A DNA stretch of 20,915 nucleotides from an uncultured Mollicutes bacterium (GTDB taxonomy: Bacteria > Bacillota_I > Bacilli_A > Acholeplasmatales > Anaeroplasmataceae), in assembly GCA_937905855.1 (NCBI GenBank), contig CALCWU010000005.1, positions 1 to 20,915 on the forward strand, read 5' to 3'. Made by a program: the position numbers and the translations under genes. Below, piece by piece: positions 1-8,016 of this stretch. Below the pieces are notes generated by a model. That model did no database searches. It was not told the origin of the DNA and saw only the letters and a program-made list of their open reading frames with translations. The stretch's first letter is position 1. Each line of letters opens with the position of its first letter.

Positions 1-300
1 GTAGGTGTTTATCGTTCTATTGGCGCAACCAAATGGCAAATCTATTCTAAATATTTAGCTGATATATTTATAAATTCAACATTTACATCAATTATTGGTT
101 ATATAATTATCGTAATAGGTTATACATTTATAAATACAAAGCTAGCTACACTAACAGGCGATGTCGCAAATATTAATGTAGGAATCTATATTTTTGGAGC
201 ATTAGCTCTATATTTGATTAATTTTATTTTTGGCTTATTACCTGTATTTACTCTAATGCGTAAAACACCAGCCGAAATCAATTCAAAATATGATATTTAA
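1..300 (+). CDS. FtsX-like ABC transporter permease, C-terminal end (partial)
   Basis: The frame is open from the first base to TAA at 298-300, giving the last 99 residues of a membrane protein whose start lies outside the window. It begins with a motif reading VGVYRSIGATKWQI, the cytoplasmic coupling segment typical of FtsX/MacB-type permeases. Two hydrophobic helices follow (about residues 23-42 and 60-82), then a short basic tail ending in KTPAEINSKYDI. Such permeases work with an ABC ATPase in lipid, peptide or lipoprotein export or in cell-division signalling; the substrate cannot be read from this fragment. A hairpin terminator follows directly. It is on the plus strand, against the main direction of genes on this side of oriC. 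Family is fairly sure; subfamily is unknown. Confidence 0.8.
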   Translation, partial: VGVYRSIGATKWQIYSKYLADIFINSTFTSIIGYIIIVIGYTFINTKLATLTGDVANINVGIYIFGALALYLINFIFGLLPVFTLMRKTPAEINSKYDI

Positions 301-307
301 AAACTTT

Positions 308-338
308 AGGCGCACAAAGGCGCCTTTTGTTTTTTTTA
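308..338 (+). terminator. Rho-independent terminator after the permease gene
   Basis: A 6-bp GC-rich stem (AGGCGC at 308-313, GCGCCT at 320-325) with a 6-base loop is followed by a T-rich run at 326-338. It starts 8 bases after the permease stop codon. Confidence 0.85.
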
Positions 339-638
339 TTATCACGAAAATGTCTATGAATATATTTTTTATTGTTTTGTTATATTATTTCAATTGAAAC
401 ATATACTATTTTATTTATTCATGATTTTAATATTTCTTGTTCGTGTAATAATTTTACATTAACAATAATGAGCCTCCTTATATATGAAACACACTTTATA
501 TTTTTGTTTCACATACATTTTAACGCTTAATGTGCTACAATAAACTTAAATATTGTTCTACAATAGAGGATGTCATCATATTTCAGCCTAAATCATAAAT
601 ATTTTTCGTTTAATTTGGCATACACAAATTTTTCTTTT
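339..638. other. Gene-free spacer with GTTTCA half-sites and an orphan Shine-Dalgarno
   Basis: I find no convincing gene here. It holds a perfect palindrome TTTCAATTGAAA near 389-400, and an inverted pair TGAAAC (485-490) / GTTTCA (506-511) around an AT-rich core. On the minus strand a perfect AAGGAGG (473-479) is followed only by frames that stop within about 16 codons. It may be the control region of a lost gene. Confidence 0.4.
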
Positions 639-1322
639 TTAATCTAGTAACCAATCAATAATATTTATTTGCTTAATACCTTCATAATTCATAGGTAACT
701 CATCTAATGTTAAAATAGTTTTGGGATAGTTATCTTTTATTTTAAGAAATGGTTTTATTTCTCGTTCAAATGTATTAGGATCTAATACCGATGCAGAAAT
801 CTGATAATATTCTTTAGAATCACTTTTAGTAGCGATAAAATCAATTTCTAGGTCGTCTATCTTTCCTATATTAACATTATAACCTCTTCTTACTAACTCT
901 AAATAGACAATGTTTTCTAAGGCATATCCTATATTATATTGCTTATCACCTAAAGAAATAGCTCTAAATCCTAAATCTACTACATAGTATTTACCTAATG
1001 AATTTAATCTTTGCTTTCCTCTAATATCATATCTTTCTACTTTACTAATAATAAAGGCTTCTTCTAAAGCATCTAAATAATTATCAATAGTTGTATAGGT
1101 TGTTTTTCTACCTTTTGAATATAAAGTATCAGTTATTTTTTTTACAGAAATTATATTTCCTATTGAATCTAAAACATATTTTAAAACATCCTTTAATAAA
1201 CCAACATCTGTAATTTTCTTTCTAGCAATTAAATCTTTAACAACAATCGTATTGTATATTCCCTCAATATACGCAAGTTTAGATTCCTTGTCCTCTATTT
1301 GACAAGCATATGGTAAGCGCCA
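639..1322 (-). pseudogene. Remnant of an AAA_14/DUF4143 family ATPase (C-terminal part)
   Basis: The minus strand has 227 sense codons ending at TAA (639-641) with no usable start codon; the only Met is near the C-terminus. The upstream limit is an in-frame TAG at 1323-1325. The peptide matches the C-terminal half of AAA_14/DUF4143 ATPases: an LPYACQIEDKES segment, then IYNTIVVKDLIARKKI, a winged-helix-like stretch, DNYLDALEEAFIISKVERYD, and the DUF4143 core with LENIVYLELVRRGYNV and LEIDFIA, ending in INIIDWLLD. The ATP-binding Walker A/B half is missing. Relatives are about 380-450 aa, so roughly half is lost. A few decayed codons of the same frame (IMFSKISKK) lie just upstream before sequence leading to the RNA ligase gene. 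An intact member of the family lies at 2875-4218. Family is clear; function is lost. Confidence 0.8.
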
Positions 1323-1407
1323 CTACTTTTTGGATATCTTACTAAACATAATCCTCCAGAAGACTTAGCAAAGTTCTTGTAGAGAATAAATGCACGAAAA
1401 CATTTGA

Positions 1408-2313
1408 TTATTTGTTAAAATTTAAAACCAATTTAACCTTATCGTTGCAAATTGACCTTAAAGCTTTAAAATCAATAATAGGATTTCTAAACTTTTTTAG
1501 AATGATTTCCCAATTATCTTTAAAAAACTCTATAAATACTTGATTAAGCAATTCTGCCATATATTTGATTTCCCAAGAGCCTTTATCAGCAATTAGTTTT
1601 GAATATTCCTTAAAAATGTGCTCTTCTGTTAACATCTTTGAGATTTGATATTCAATAGGATATTTTTCAGCAAGTAAAGCATTATTGTGTCTATATTCCA
1701 TCTTTTGCATTGAATAATCTTCTGTTAACATTTTAGCCCAAACAGTGTTGCCTTCATTATTAACAAAATCATAATTTTTGATAATAATACCTTCTCCTAA
1801 GCCACTTGTGATTAGATAGTTTCCAGTGTCTTTAAGCAATGCTTTTAAATCCTCTACTGTTGGATTATTAATAATTGCAAGACAAGGAATATATAATAAC
1901 TCAAAATTATCTAATTCACTTGAATAATCATCAAATGAAATATATTTTTTTGTTTTGAAATCAAAGATGTCAAAAATATAGAACTTCTTTTTAGCTTCCG
2001 GCTTATAACGCTTAATGTAAACACCAGTTAACCATTCTCCATAAACAATGTAATTAGGATGCAAACATAAAAATTTTAGTAAATTATTATAAGTTTTTAT
2101 ATCAGATAATATGCCATGTACAAAACCAGTTTGGTCACTATCCTTTGTAACCTCTTTATGTCTTGAACCAAAGCCTAATGAGCCATCATCTTTTAAGAAC
2201 ACACAACTATTTGTGCCATCAATTTTGTATGAAATGTAACATTTACCCTTTAGAATTCCATCAACCTCTGATATTCCTAGTTTTTGGACGTGCTGATATT
2301 CTTTAAATTCCAT
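1408..2313 (-). CDS. RNA ligase, Rnl2-like nucleotidyltransferase
   Basis: It is 301 aa with the ordered motifs of ATP-dependent polynucleotide ligases. Motif I is YKIDGTN with the predicted adenylated Lys30. A GSRHKEV segment (about 49-55) follows, then motif III YGEWLTG (91-97), motif IV EGIIIKN (174-180) and motif V WAKML (192-196). The 197-301 C-terminal part is helical and unrecognised. These enzymes join RNA ends through a ligase-AMP intermediate and serve in RNA repair or tRNA restoration. The start was set at ATG 2313 because GGAG lies 8 bases upstream; a GTG at 2322 is in frame but would overlap that site. No partner kinase, phosphatase or toxin gene adjoins it, so the target is unknown. 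It sits between two gene remnants, suggesting acquired DNA. Family is fairly sure; Rnl2 subgroup less so. Confidence 0.8.
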   Translation of the reverse strand: MEFKEYQHVQKLGISEVDGILKGKCYISYKIDGTNSCVFLKDDGSLGFGSRHKEVTKDSDQTGFVHGILSDIKTYNNLLKFLCLHPNYIVYGEWLTGVYIKRYKPEAKKKFYIFDIFDFKTKKYISFDDYSSELDNFELLYIPCLAIINNPTVEDLKALLKDTGNYLITSGLGEGIIIKNYDFVNNEGNTVWAKMLTEDYSMQKMEYRHNNALLAEKYPIEYQISKMLTEEHIFKEYSKLIADKGSWEIKYMAELLNQVFIEFFKDNWEIILKKFRNPIIDFKALRSICNDKVKLVLNFNK

Positions 2314-2874
2314 AAAAATCACTCCAATCTTTTGTAACTCTTATACTTATAATTCTAACATTTTTACATTGAAAAGAAAAACAAAAAACATTACTAAACC
2401 ACCACTTACAATGAGTCAAATTCCTGTTATTGCTGATTTTGTTACCAAATTATCGTTTGATTCTTATTTTCTTATATTTTACCATTTTCAACTCATTTTA
2501 CTACTACTTTTTAATTGATATAAAAATCAAATTGCACTAGATTTTGACATATTTAATATTTCATCAGGAGAAAGATATTCCTCTTTAGGAAATGCTTCTA
2601 TTGCAAGATTATTAATTTCATTCCAATATTTACTTTTATCAATAACACGTTCTATTTTTAATTCCATAAATTAATAGTTCCTTCATAGTTACTTTTACTT
2701 GTTATTTACTAAAAAAATTGAATTCATCTAATCATCATTTTTTCTATCTTCCTAATAAAATTATAGTTTTTTTTTGCACTTTTTTTTCTGATAAAAAAAA
2801 CTTTATATCTTAGAATCTTTTTATTATGCGTAGTATATTTTTAGGCATCTTTCATAATTCTATTAATTGCTATT
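2314..2874. other. Gene-poor spacer of about 560 bases
   Basis: This AT-rich stretch contains only an acetyltransferase remnant (2527-2667, listed separately) and A/T homopolymer runs near 2765-2805 that form an imperfect AT-only palindrome, possibly a weak terminator for the ATPase gene to its right. I see no other coding region, RNA gene or repeat. Confidence 0.5.
2527..2667 (-). pseudogene. N-terminal fragment of a GNAT-type acetyltransferase
   Basis: A 46-codon minus-strand frame starts at ATG 2667 with AAGGA 11 bases upstream and stops at TGA 2527-2529. Its peptide (MELKIERVIDKSKYWNEINN, then LAIEAFPKEEYLSP and a short tail) resembles the first helix of GNAT N-acetyltransferases, where a conserved AFPxEE(Y/R)L segment precedes the acetyl-CoA-binding core. 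The core is absent, so it is probably a truncated gene. The alternative, a genuine 46-aa peptide, is less likely. Confidence 0.5.
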
Positions 2875-4218
2875 TCAAAGAAGAAACGGAATTAAATAAA
2901 ATGGTTTTAAAAGCAATTCTCCATCTGCTCCAACATCTTTTTGTGATAACAAATATAAATTTTTAATTGAATCAGAATATTTTTTTGCAAAACAGTCAAT
3001 TGAATCATGCTTACCAATTCCTGAAGACTTAACTTCAAATACATCGATTTTGGAACCATTAGAAGTCAAAAAGTCAATTTCATAATAATGGGTACTGTTT
3101 TCTTTAGACCATGTATGATAGTATAATTCTCTTCCCGTTGAATTTATCATTTGGGCAACTAAATTTTCATATAAATATCCCAAATTTGCTGGAAGCTTAT
3201 TAGAAAGCAACTTGGCATATATTTCATTTTCTATAATAGGTCTATCTATAAACATCAATGTTACAAACAAGCCTGTATCGAAAATATATAATTTATAGCT
3301 ATCAAAATCCTTAGTATTAGCTAAACTAAAACGAGGATTAGTTGAATTGTAACATATTAATACCGTTTTTGAATCAACCAAATCGTATAATATTTCTTCA
3401 GATGTTATATTTTTTCTTGATCCAATAGCTTCGGAAATTCTATATTTTTTTGTGTCCTTGGCAAGCTGTGATGGAATTGAATGAAATATGGCTGACATTC
3501 TACCTGATGAATCAATTTTCTTAAAATCACTTTCGTATAAATCGATAATTTGGCGTTTGATTTGATCAATCACAACAAAGTTATCACCTCTAACATAAGC
3601 TTCAACTGCTTGAGGCATTCCACCTACAGCCATATAAATTCTTAAATTTCTCATTAATTTTCGATTAACATCTTGACCAATTGCTTTATTAGTTTTAGCT
3701 ATCTCCCTTAATAATTCATAATTATTATTTGTAGCCAAAGAAAATTCCTCATAATCCATTGGATAAACTTGAATTTTCATTTCTTCAGATGGAATAAGAA
3801 TATTTTTAACATTTTTTTTAATAGAAATTAAAGATCCAGTTTCTAGATAATGATATCTACCGTCTTTAACAAGATGCTTTATTGCCTGCCTTGCTTTAGG
3901 AAATAATTGAACCTCATCAAAAATAATAAGTGATTCATTTTCATATAATGTGACTCCAGTTTCTAATTGTAATCTTAAAAAGAACATATTCAAATCAGCT
4001 ATATCTTCAAATATATTAATAATTTTTTTCGAAACGTTTGAAAAATCTAACATTATATAGGACTTATATTCATTTTGAGCAAAATTTTTAGCAATCGTAG
4101 ATTTGCCAACGCGTCTTGCTCCTTCTAACATAACAGCATAATTATTAGCATAATTTTTCTTCCAATCTAATAGTTTCTTATAGGCTTTTCTTTCAAAATA
4201 CATAGTAATAAAAAACAT
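2875..4218 (-). CDS. ATP-binding protein of the AAA_14/DUF4143 family
   Basis: It is 447 aa, full length for the family. The N-terminal AAA_14 domain has Walker A GARRVGKST (33-41) and Walker B IIFDEVQ (98-104), and a sensor-like YLETGSL. The C-terminal DUF4143 region carries an EIDFL...EVKS pattern (Asp382, Glu395, Lys397) like a PD-(D/E)xK nuclease fold. Members are common accessory ATPases in Firmicutes and Bacteroidetes and their role is unsettled. A promoter at 4231-4259 predicts transcription starting only about 6 bases before ATG 4218. A second in-frame ATG at 4203 (MYFERKAYKKLL) has AAAGGA 14 bases upstream, so the true product may be 442 aa. A decayed relative sits at 639-1322. The family call is firm; cellular role unknown. 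Confidence 0.85.
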   Translation of the reverse strand: MFFITMYFERKAYKKLLDWKKNYANNYAVMLEGARRVGKSTIAKNFAQNEYKSYIMLDFSNVSKKIINIFEDIADLNMFFLRLQLETGVTLYENESLIIFDEVQLFPKARQAIKHLVKDGRYHYLETGSLISIKKNVKNILIPSEEMKIQVYPMDYEEFSLATNNNYELLREIAKTNKAIGQDVNRKLMRNLRIYMAVGGMPQAVEAYVRGDNFVVIDQIKRQIIDLYESDFKKIDSSGRMSAIFHSIPSQLAKDTKKYRISEAIGSRKNITSEEILYDLVDSKTVLICYNSTNPRFSLANTKDFDSYKLYIFDTGLFVTLMFIDRPIIENEIYAKLLSNKLPANLGYLYENLVAQMINSTGRELYYHTWSKENSTHYYEIDFLTSNGSKIDVFEVKSSGIGKHDSIDCFAKKYSDSIKNLYLLSQKDVGADGELLLKPFYLIPFLL

Positions 4219-4230
4219 CCTTTCACCAGT

Positions 4231-4259
4231 ATAATAACATATTTAATGCATTTCTTCAA
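4231..4259 (-). promoter_or_regulatory. Sigma-70-type promoter of the AAA_14 ATPase gene
   Basis: On the minus strand TTGAAG (4254-4259) and TATTAT (4231-4236) are 17 bases apart. The -35 box lies inside the first of three similar repeats (4249-4340). Confidence 0.6.
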
Positions 4260-4340
4260 GATTTCATTTGTCTAAAATCGACATTTCTTCCAAATTTTCA
4301 TTATGCAAATTAATACATTTCTTCAAGATTTCAATTTTGT
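4249..4340. repeat. Three imperfect direct repeats, period 33-34 bases
   Basis: Copies start at 4249, 4282 and 4316 and share CATTTCTTC followed by an AAGATTTCA-like run; the middle copy is the most diverged (CCAAATTTTCA). They lie immediately upstream of the ATPase gene and the first contains its -35 box, so they may bind a regulator. About three helical turns separate the copies. They could also be the trace of a local duplication. Confidence 0.55.
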
Positions 4341-4359
4341 TTAATCAATTGTAGTAACA

Positions 4360-4403
4360 AAAAAAATAAAAGAAGCTTAGAAACATTAATCATAAACTTC
4401 TTA
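4360..4403 (-). terminator. Rho-independent terminator of the dnaA-dnaN-isomerase unit
   Basis: Reading the minus strand, AAGAAGTTTA (4403-4394) pairs with TAAGCTTCTT (4380-4371) with one G-T pair and a 13-base loop, followed by TTATTTTTTT. It begins about 30 bases after the isomerase stop codon. Confidence 0.75.
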
Positions 4404-4434
4404 ATTATAGCTTTTATTATTAAATTATAACTAA

Positions 4435-5271
4435 TTAATCATTCAATAGCTTTCTTATATAATTAATACTTGATTCCATACTTTCCTTTGGTACACCCTC
4501 AAATATTAAATTTGCATCTGGAATATTCTCTTTAACCTTAGCTATAATGTATGGTAAATCCATCATACCTTCACCAAGACCAACCTTTAATAAAGGCTCC
4601 TTGTCCATTGTAAAATCCTTTAAATGGATATTTTTAATTTTATCCTTCATCAAAGCTATAGCCTCATCAACAACGTGATGCTGATATTCCTTATCATAAT
4701 GATCGTTATCTAAGAAATTATAAACATCTAGAGTTACAAAAACGTGACCATTATCTATTTCATCTACTAAACGCTTAAGCTGTTTAGGACAATACATACA
4801 ATGTCCACTAGCGCCTTCAATTGCTAAATTAGAATTAACCTCTTTAGCATAAATTGCAAGCTCATTAAAAATTCTTTTAACCTCTTGATAAGCTTCTTCT
4901 GTTCGATTTTTAGGATTATAAGTCCACTTATCATCATTAAATGAGCCTGTTTCGCTTCCAATGTATTTGCAATCAAATAGATGAGCATATTTTAAATGCT
5001 CCTTATATTTCTTTATATTTTTTAATACTAGGTCTTTATTTGAATGAACAGGGTTAAAATAAGCACCTATTAACGCAATCTCTAAATCCTGATCCTTAAA
5101 GGCCTTAGCTATAGCCTTTACTCTATCCTCATCCATATCATAGGCTGTTTCACCAACTATAGCCTTATTAATAGCTAGCTGAAGGCCATCAAAGCCTAAA
5201 GCTTTAATTTCCTTTGCTAGAGTAATTTCATCCTTTTTACCGAGGTCCTGAGCTCTTACAAATATTTTCAT
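4435..5271 (-). CDS. Sugar phosphate isomerase/epimerase-like TIM-barrel protein
   Basis: It is 278 aa, the usual length for xylose-isomerase-like TIM barrels (AP endonuclease 2 superfamily). The expected metal-site acids and histidine appear at the ends of barrel strands: Glu152 in IEGASGH, Asp182 in TLDVYN, His217 in HLKDF and Glu258 in FEGVP. Family members isomerise or epimerise sugars or sugar phosphates, or are endonuclease IV-like; the GLGEG loop and hydrophilic N-terminus favour a small-molecule enzyme in the cytoplasm. The substrate cannot be named. It starts 7 bases after the dnaN stop with only a weak Shine-Dalgarno, so it is probably translated by coupling to dnaN. In most Firmicutes a yaaA/recF pair follows dnaN, so this neighbour is unusual. 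A terminator closes the unit. Confidence 0.8.
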   Translation of the reverse strand: MKIFVRAQDLGKKDEITLAKEIKALGFDGLQLAINKAIVGETAYDMDEDRVKAIAKAFKDQDLEIALIGAYFNPVHSNKDLVLKNIKKYKEHLKYAHLFDCKYIGSETGSFNDDKWTYNPKNRTEEAYQEVKRIFNELAIYAKEVNSNLAIEGASGHCMYCPKQLKRLVDEIDNGHVFVTLDVYNFLDNDHYDKEYQHHVVDEAIALMKDKIKNIHLKDFTMDKEPLLKVGLGEGMMDLPYIIAKVKENIPDANLIFEGVPKESMESSINYIRKLLND

Positions 5272-5278
5272 ATTATCA

Positions 5279-6421
5279 CTAGTCCATTCTAATAGGTAAG
5301 ATTAATTGAGTTAAATTATCATCGTTTTCGCCACGAACAACAAATGGTCTTGATTCAGATGATAAATTAATAGTAACCTCAGCTGATGAGAAGCTACGTA
5401 GTGCTTCAATTAAATAACGTGATGAAAAGCCAATAACAATAGGTGAAGCTAAAGAAATATCTGTTGGAATTATTTCCTCATGAGCATCACCAATTTGATG
5501 ATTATTACTACTAATATCGACAATCTTATCTTTTGTTACAGTTAACTTAATAATTGAATAAGTTACCTCTCTATCACGCTCACGATCATGAGGAGACATA
5601 ATAGAAACACGCTCAACTACAGATTGTAGTTCACTCTTATCAAACTTTAAAACAATAGGGAACTCAGCTGGAATTAATCTAGAAGTATCTGGATAATTAC
5701 CTTCTAATAAACGAGTTTGGAATAAGATGTTCTTATATTTAACAAGTAGTTTGTTTGGTGAAAAATATAATTCAATATTTCCAAAATAATTATCTAAAGC
5801 CTTTGACAATTCATCTAATGATTTATTAGGAATAGTTATATTAAATGAATTATAGGTCTTATCTAAATATAAAATCTTTTGACTTAAACGATATGAGTCA
5901 GTAGCTGTACATGTAAGCTTTTCATTTTCAAGTTTTAAATTAACACCTGTTAAAATTGGCTTTTTTTCACTTGTACCAGCAGCAAATGTAGTTTCTCTAA
6001 CTATTGTCTTAATAATTTTTGAATCTAAAACTAAAGGATTTTCTAAGCATACGAAGCTAATATTAGGATAATCAAGTGGATCCATAACATGAAGCTTATA
6101 TTCACCTCTATCAGCTTTTATCATAAGAAGCTTATCTTCTATTAAATAAAGATTAATCTTCTTTGAACTAAAGGAACGAACAATATCAATAAAGAATTTA
6201 CCAGGAACTATTGTTTTGCCAGTTTTAGTTATATTTAAAGATGCATCATTTATAACAACCTCAACTGATAAATCTGTATTACTACTAGTTAAGAAAACAT
6301 CGTTTTCTGTAACTTCAATTAAAATACCCATTAATATAGGCATTGGACTTTTATTAGGAAGTCCTCTTGCGATAACATTTAAATTTTCAATCAAAACATC
6401 ACGATCAATTGTGAAATTCAT
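5279..6421 (-). CDS. dnaN: DNA polymerase III beta subunit (sliding clamp)
   Basis: The 380-aa product has the normal length and three-domain layout of bacterial beta clamps, beginning MNFTIDRDVLIENLNVIARG and ending in LTQLILPIRMD, the conserved clamp C-terminus beside the protein-binding cleft. It forms the ring that tethers polymerase III to DNA. The start at ATG 6421 has AGGAG 8 bases upstream. It follows dnaA on the same strand across a 122-base gap that carries DnaA boxes, so it is likely co-transcribed with dnaA and under DnaA control. The next gene starts 7 bases past its stop. Identification is secure. Confidence 0.98.
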   Translation of the reverse strand: MNFTIDRDVLIENLNVIARGLPNKSPMPILMGILIEVTENDVFLTSSNTDLSVEVVINDASLNITKTGKTIVPGKFFIDIVRSFSSKKINLYLIEDKLLMIKADRGEYKLHVMDPLDYPNISFVCLENPLVLDSKIIKTIVRETTFAAGTSEKKPILTGVNLKLENEKLTCTATDSYRLSQKILYLDKTYNSFNITIPNKSLDELSKALDNYFGNIELYFSPNKLLVKYKNILFQTRLLEGNYPDTSRLIPAEFPIVLKFDKSELQSVVERVSIMSPHDRERDREVTYSIIKLTVTKDKIVDISSNNHQIGDAHEEIIPTDISLASPIVIGFSSRYLIEALRSFSSAEVTINLSSESRPFVVRGENDDNLTQLILPIRMD

Positions 6422-6439
6422 TTCTATTCTCCTCTTAAT

Positions 6440-6556
6440 CTTAATTATTTATTATTATTATTATCATTGTGGATAATGTGGATAAGTCTAAATTATGGCT
6501 TAACTAAGGTTAAAATCCATCAACATTTATTTGTGGATAAAAATTAATTATCCACT
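6440..6556 (-). other. oriC, dnaA-dnaN part: DnaA boxes and candidate unwinding element
   Basis: Three perfect DnaA boxes in minus-strand orientation (TTATCCACA) lie at 6468-6476, 6477-6485 and 6532-6540; the first two are directly abutting. A one-mismatch plus-oriented box (6548-6556) overlaps the end of dnaA. Next to the tandem pair, on the dnaN side, is a run of TAA/ATA triplets (about 6440-6466) that is nearly all A and T, a good candidate for the DNA unwinding element. In B. subtilis the unwinding site is likewise in the dnaA-dnaN gap, next to two boxes and DnaA-trios. The assignment as unwinding site is inference. Confidence 0.8.
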
Positions 6557-7899
6557 TTACTTAATTTAGCTAAAATTGTATCAACTGCTGATTTTAGCTC
6601 CTGATTTGTACAAAGATCACGTTCTATTTTAGTAGCACCACTCATTACAGTTGAATGATCTCTATTACCTAATATTTTACCTATTTTACTATAGGTTAAA
6701 TCATATTTGTTTTTTAGTAAATACATACATATTTGTCTTGGAACAACATATTTTTGATTTCTACTAGAGCTTATTAGCTCAGAACGAGTTATTTGATAAA
6801 AATCAGCAATAATATCAATAACATTATCAATATCATTAGTTTTACTTTTGGCTTGGGACTGTAATAGCTTGTCTAGTGCTTCCATAGTAAAGCTTAGATC
6901 TATTGTTCCAAGGCCACCCATTACATCATAATAATTTAATACTCTTGTTAGGGCGCCATCTAGCATTCTAATATTATCCTTAAAGTTTTGAGCAATGAAT
7001 TCTAAAGATTCATTAGATATTTTATCATTTTGAATGTTTCTTTCTTCCATTTTTTGCTTTAGAATACTCATTCTTTGATTTAAATCAGGAACATTAATAT
7101 CAACAATAAGCCCTTGAGAAAATCTAGAAGATAATCTATCCATAATTTTTAATTTATTGGCAGGCTTATCACTAGCAATTACGATTTGCTTATGATTTAA
7201 ATAAAGCTCATTAAATAAATTAAAGAATTCGAACTGGGTTTTTTCACCTATTTCAATTTGCTGAATATCATCAACTAATAATAAATCTAAATCACAATAA
7301 TATTTGTCGATAAATGCTTCCATATTCTTTGTTTGAGATGCATATTGATAATCTTTAACAAAGTTAATACATGGAACATATAAAACCTTATAATCTGGAT
7401 AAATTTCTGTAACATAGTTTCCTATTGCCTGTAGTAAATGTGTTTTACCAAGCCCAACATTACCAAAAATATATAAGGGATTCATTACTCCAGGGGTTTC
7501 AGCAACCTTCATGGCACTTCTAAAAGCAACAATATTAGAATCACCTTTTACAAAATTTTCAAATGTATAGCTAGGATCTAAATTATTATTTGATTTTAAT
7601 CTAGTATTTACATTTCTATTAACTGCGACCTCAGTATCATATTTTTCTTTGGTTTTAAACACGAATTTATAATCATTAAAAACAATTGGCTCTAATGCTT
7701 CCTGAATAACATTTAAATAAATCTTATTTATCTTTGTTTCAATATATGTTGAAGGAACAATAACAATAATCGATGTTCCAGCAATTTTATAAACATAGGT
7801 TTCTTTAAATAATTCGTTATAAACATTAGGAGCAAGCTTTTCCTGTAAAATTACCTTTGCATTATCCCAAAGCTCTTGATAATTACTAAGCGACTCCAA
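6544..7899 (-). CDS. dnaA: Chromosomal replication initiator DnaA
   Basis: The product is 451 aa with all DnaA domains: an N-terminal DnaB/DnaD-type interaction domain, a linker, an AAA+ core with Walker A GNVGLGKT (Lys152) and Walker B LLLVDDIQ (Asp210-Asp211), sensor IVIASDKP, box VII SSRFSQGL, and a C-terminal helix-turn-helix with signature GNRDHSTVM. It opens the origin and activates its own boxes. The frame opens at GTG 7908, but that codon lies inside the sequence AGAGGTGAG, an excellent Shine-Dalgarno for TTG 7899 five bases further on. I therefore prefer TTG 7899, which gives MESLSNYQELWDNA, similar to other DnaA starts. The gene begins next to the oriC box cluster and is probably autoregulated by it. 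Identification is certain; start is likely. Confidence 0.97.
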   Translation of the reverse strand: MESLSNYQELWDNAKVILQEKLAPNVYNELFKETYVYKIAGTSIIVIVPSTYIETKINKIYLNVIQEALEPIVFNDYKFVFKTKEKYDTEVAVNRNVNTRLKSNNNLDPSYTFENFVKGDSNIVAFRSAMKVAETPGVMNPLYIFGNVGLGKTHLLQAIGNYVTEIYPDYKVLYVPCINFVKDYQYASQTKNMEAFIDKYYCDLDLLLVDDIQQIEIGEKTQFEFFNLFNELYLNHKQIVIASDKPANKLKIMDRLSSRFSQGLIVDINVPDLNQRMSILKQKMEERNIQNDKISNESLEFIAQNFKDNIRMLDGALTRVLNYYDVMGGLGTIDLSFTMEALDKLLQSQAKSKTNDIDNVIDIIADFYQITRSELISSSRNQKYVVPRQICMYLLKNKYDLTYSKIGKILGNRDHSTVMSGATKIERDLCTNQELKSAVDTILAKLSKVDN

Positions 7900-7981
7900 A
7901 TCTCTCACCTCTAATACATACTAAAATTCTTAATAATTTCAATAAAAAAAGGAATATTATGAAATTAAAAATCATAAGATA

Positions 7982-7990
7982 ATTATATCA
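7982..7990 (-). promoter_or_regulatory. Extended -10 promoter of dnaA
   Basis: The minus strand reads TGATATAAT (7990-7982), an extended -10 element; the matching -35 (CTTTTA, 17 bases upstream) is poor. Initiation near 7975 would give a leader of about 75 bases. The surrounding 14 bases are identical, in inverted orientation, to the promoter of the kinase gene at 8271-8284. Confidence 0.6.
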
Positions 7991-8016
7991 TTTTTTATAA
8001 TAAATAAAAGAGAAAG

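Noticed and set aside
6216..6476. Open frame of 86 codons on the plus strand opposite the dnaN start
   Set aside because: It lies within dnaN and the origin gap, has no ribosome binding site and matches no family.
7960..7985. TTATGA/TCATAA inverted repeat in the dnaA leader as an attenuator
   Set aside because: The stem is six A/T-rich pairs, too weak to call in DNA of this composition.
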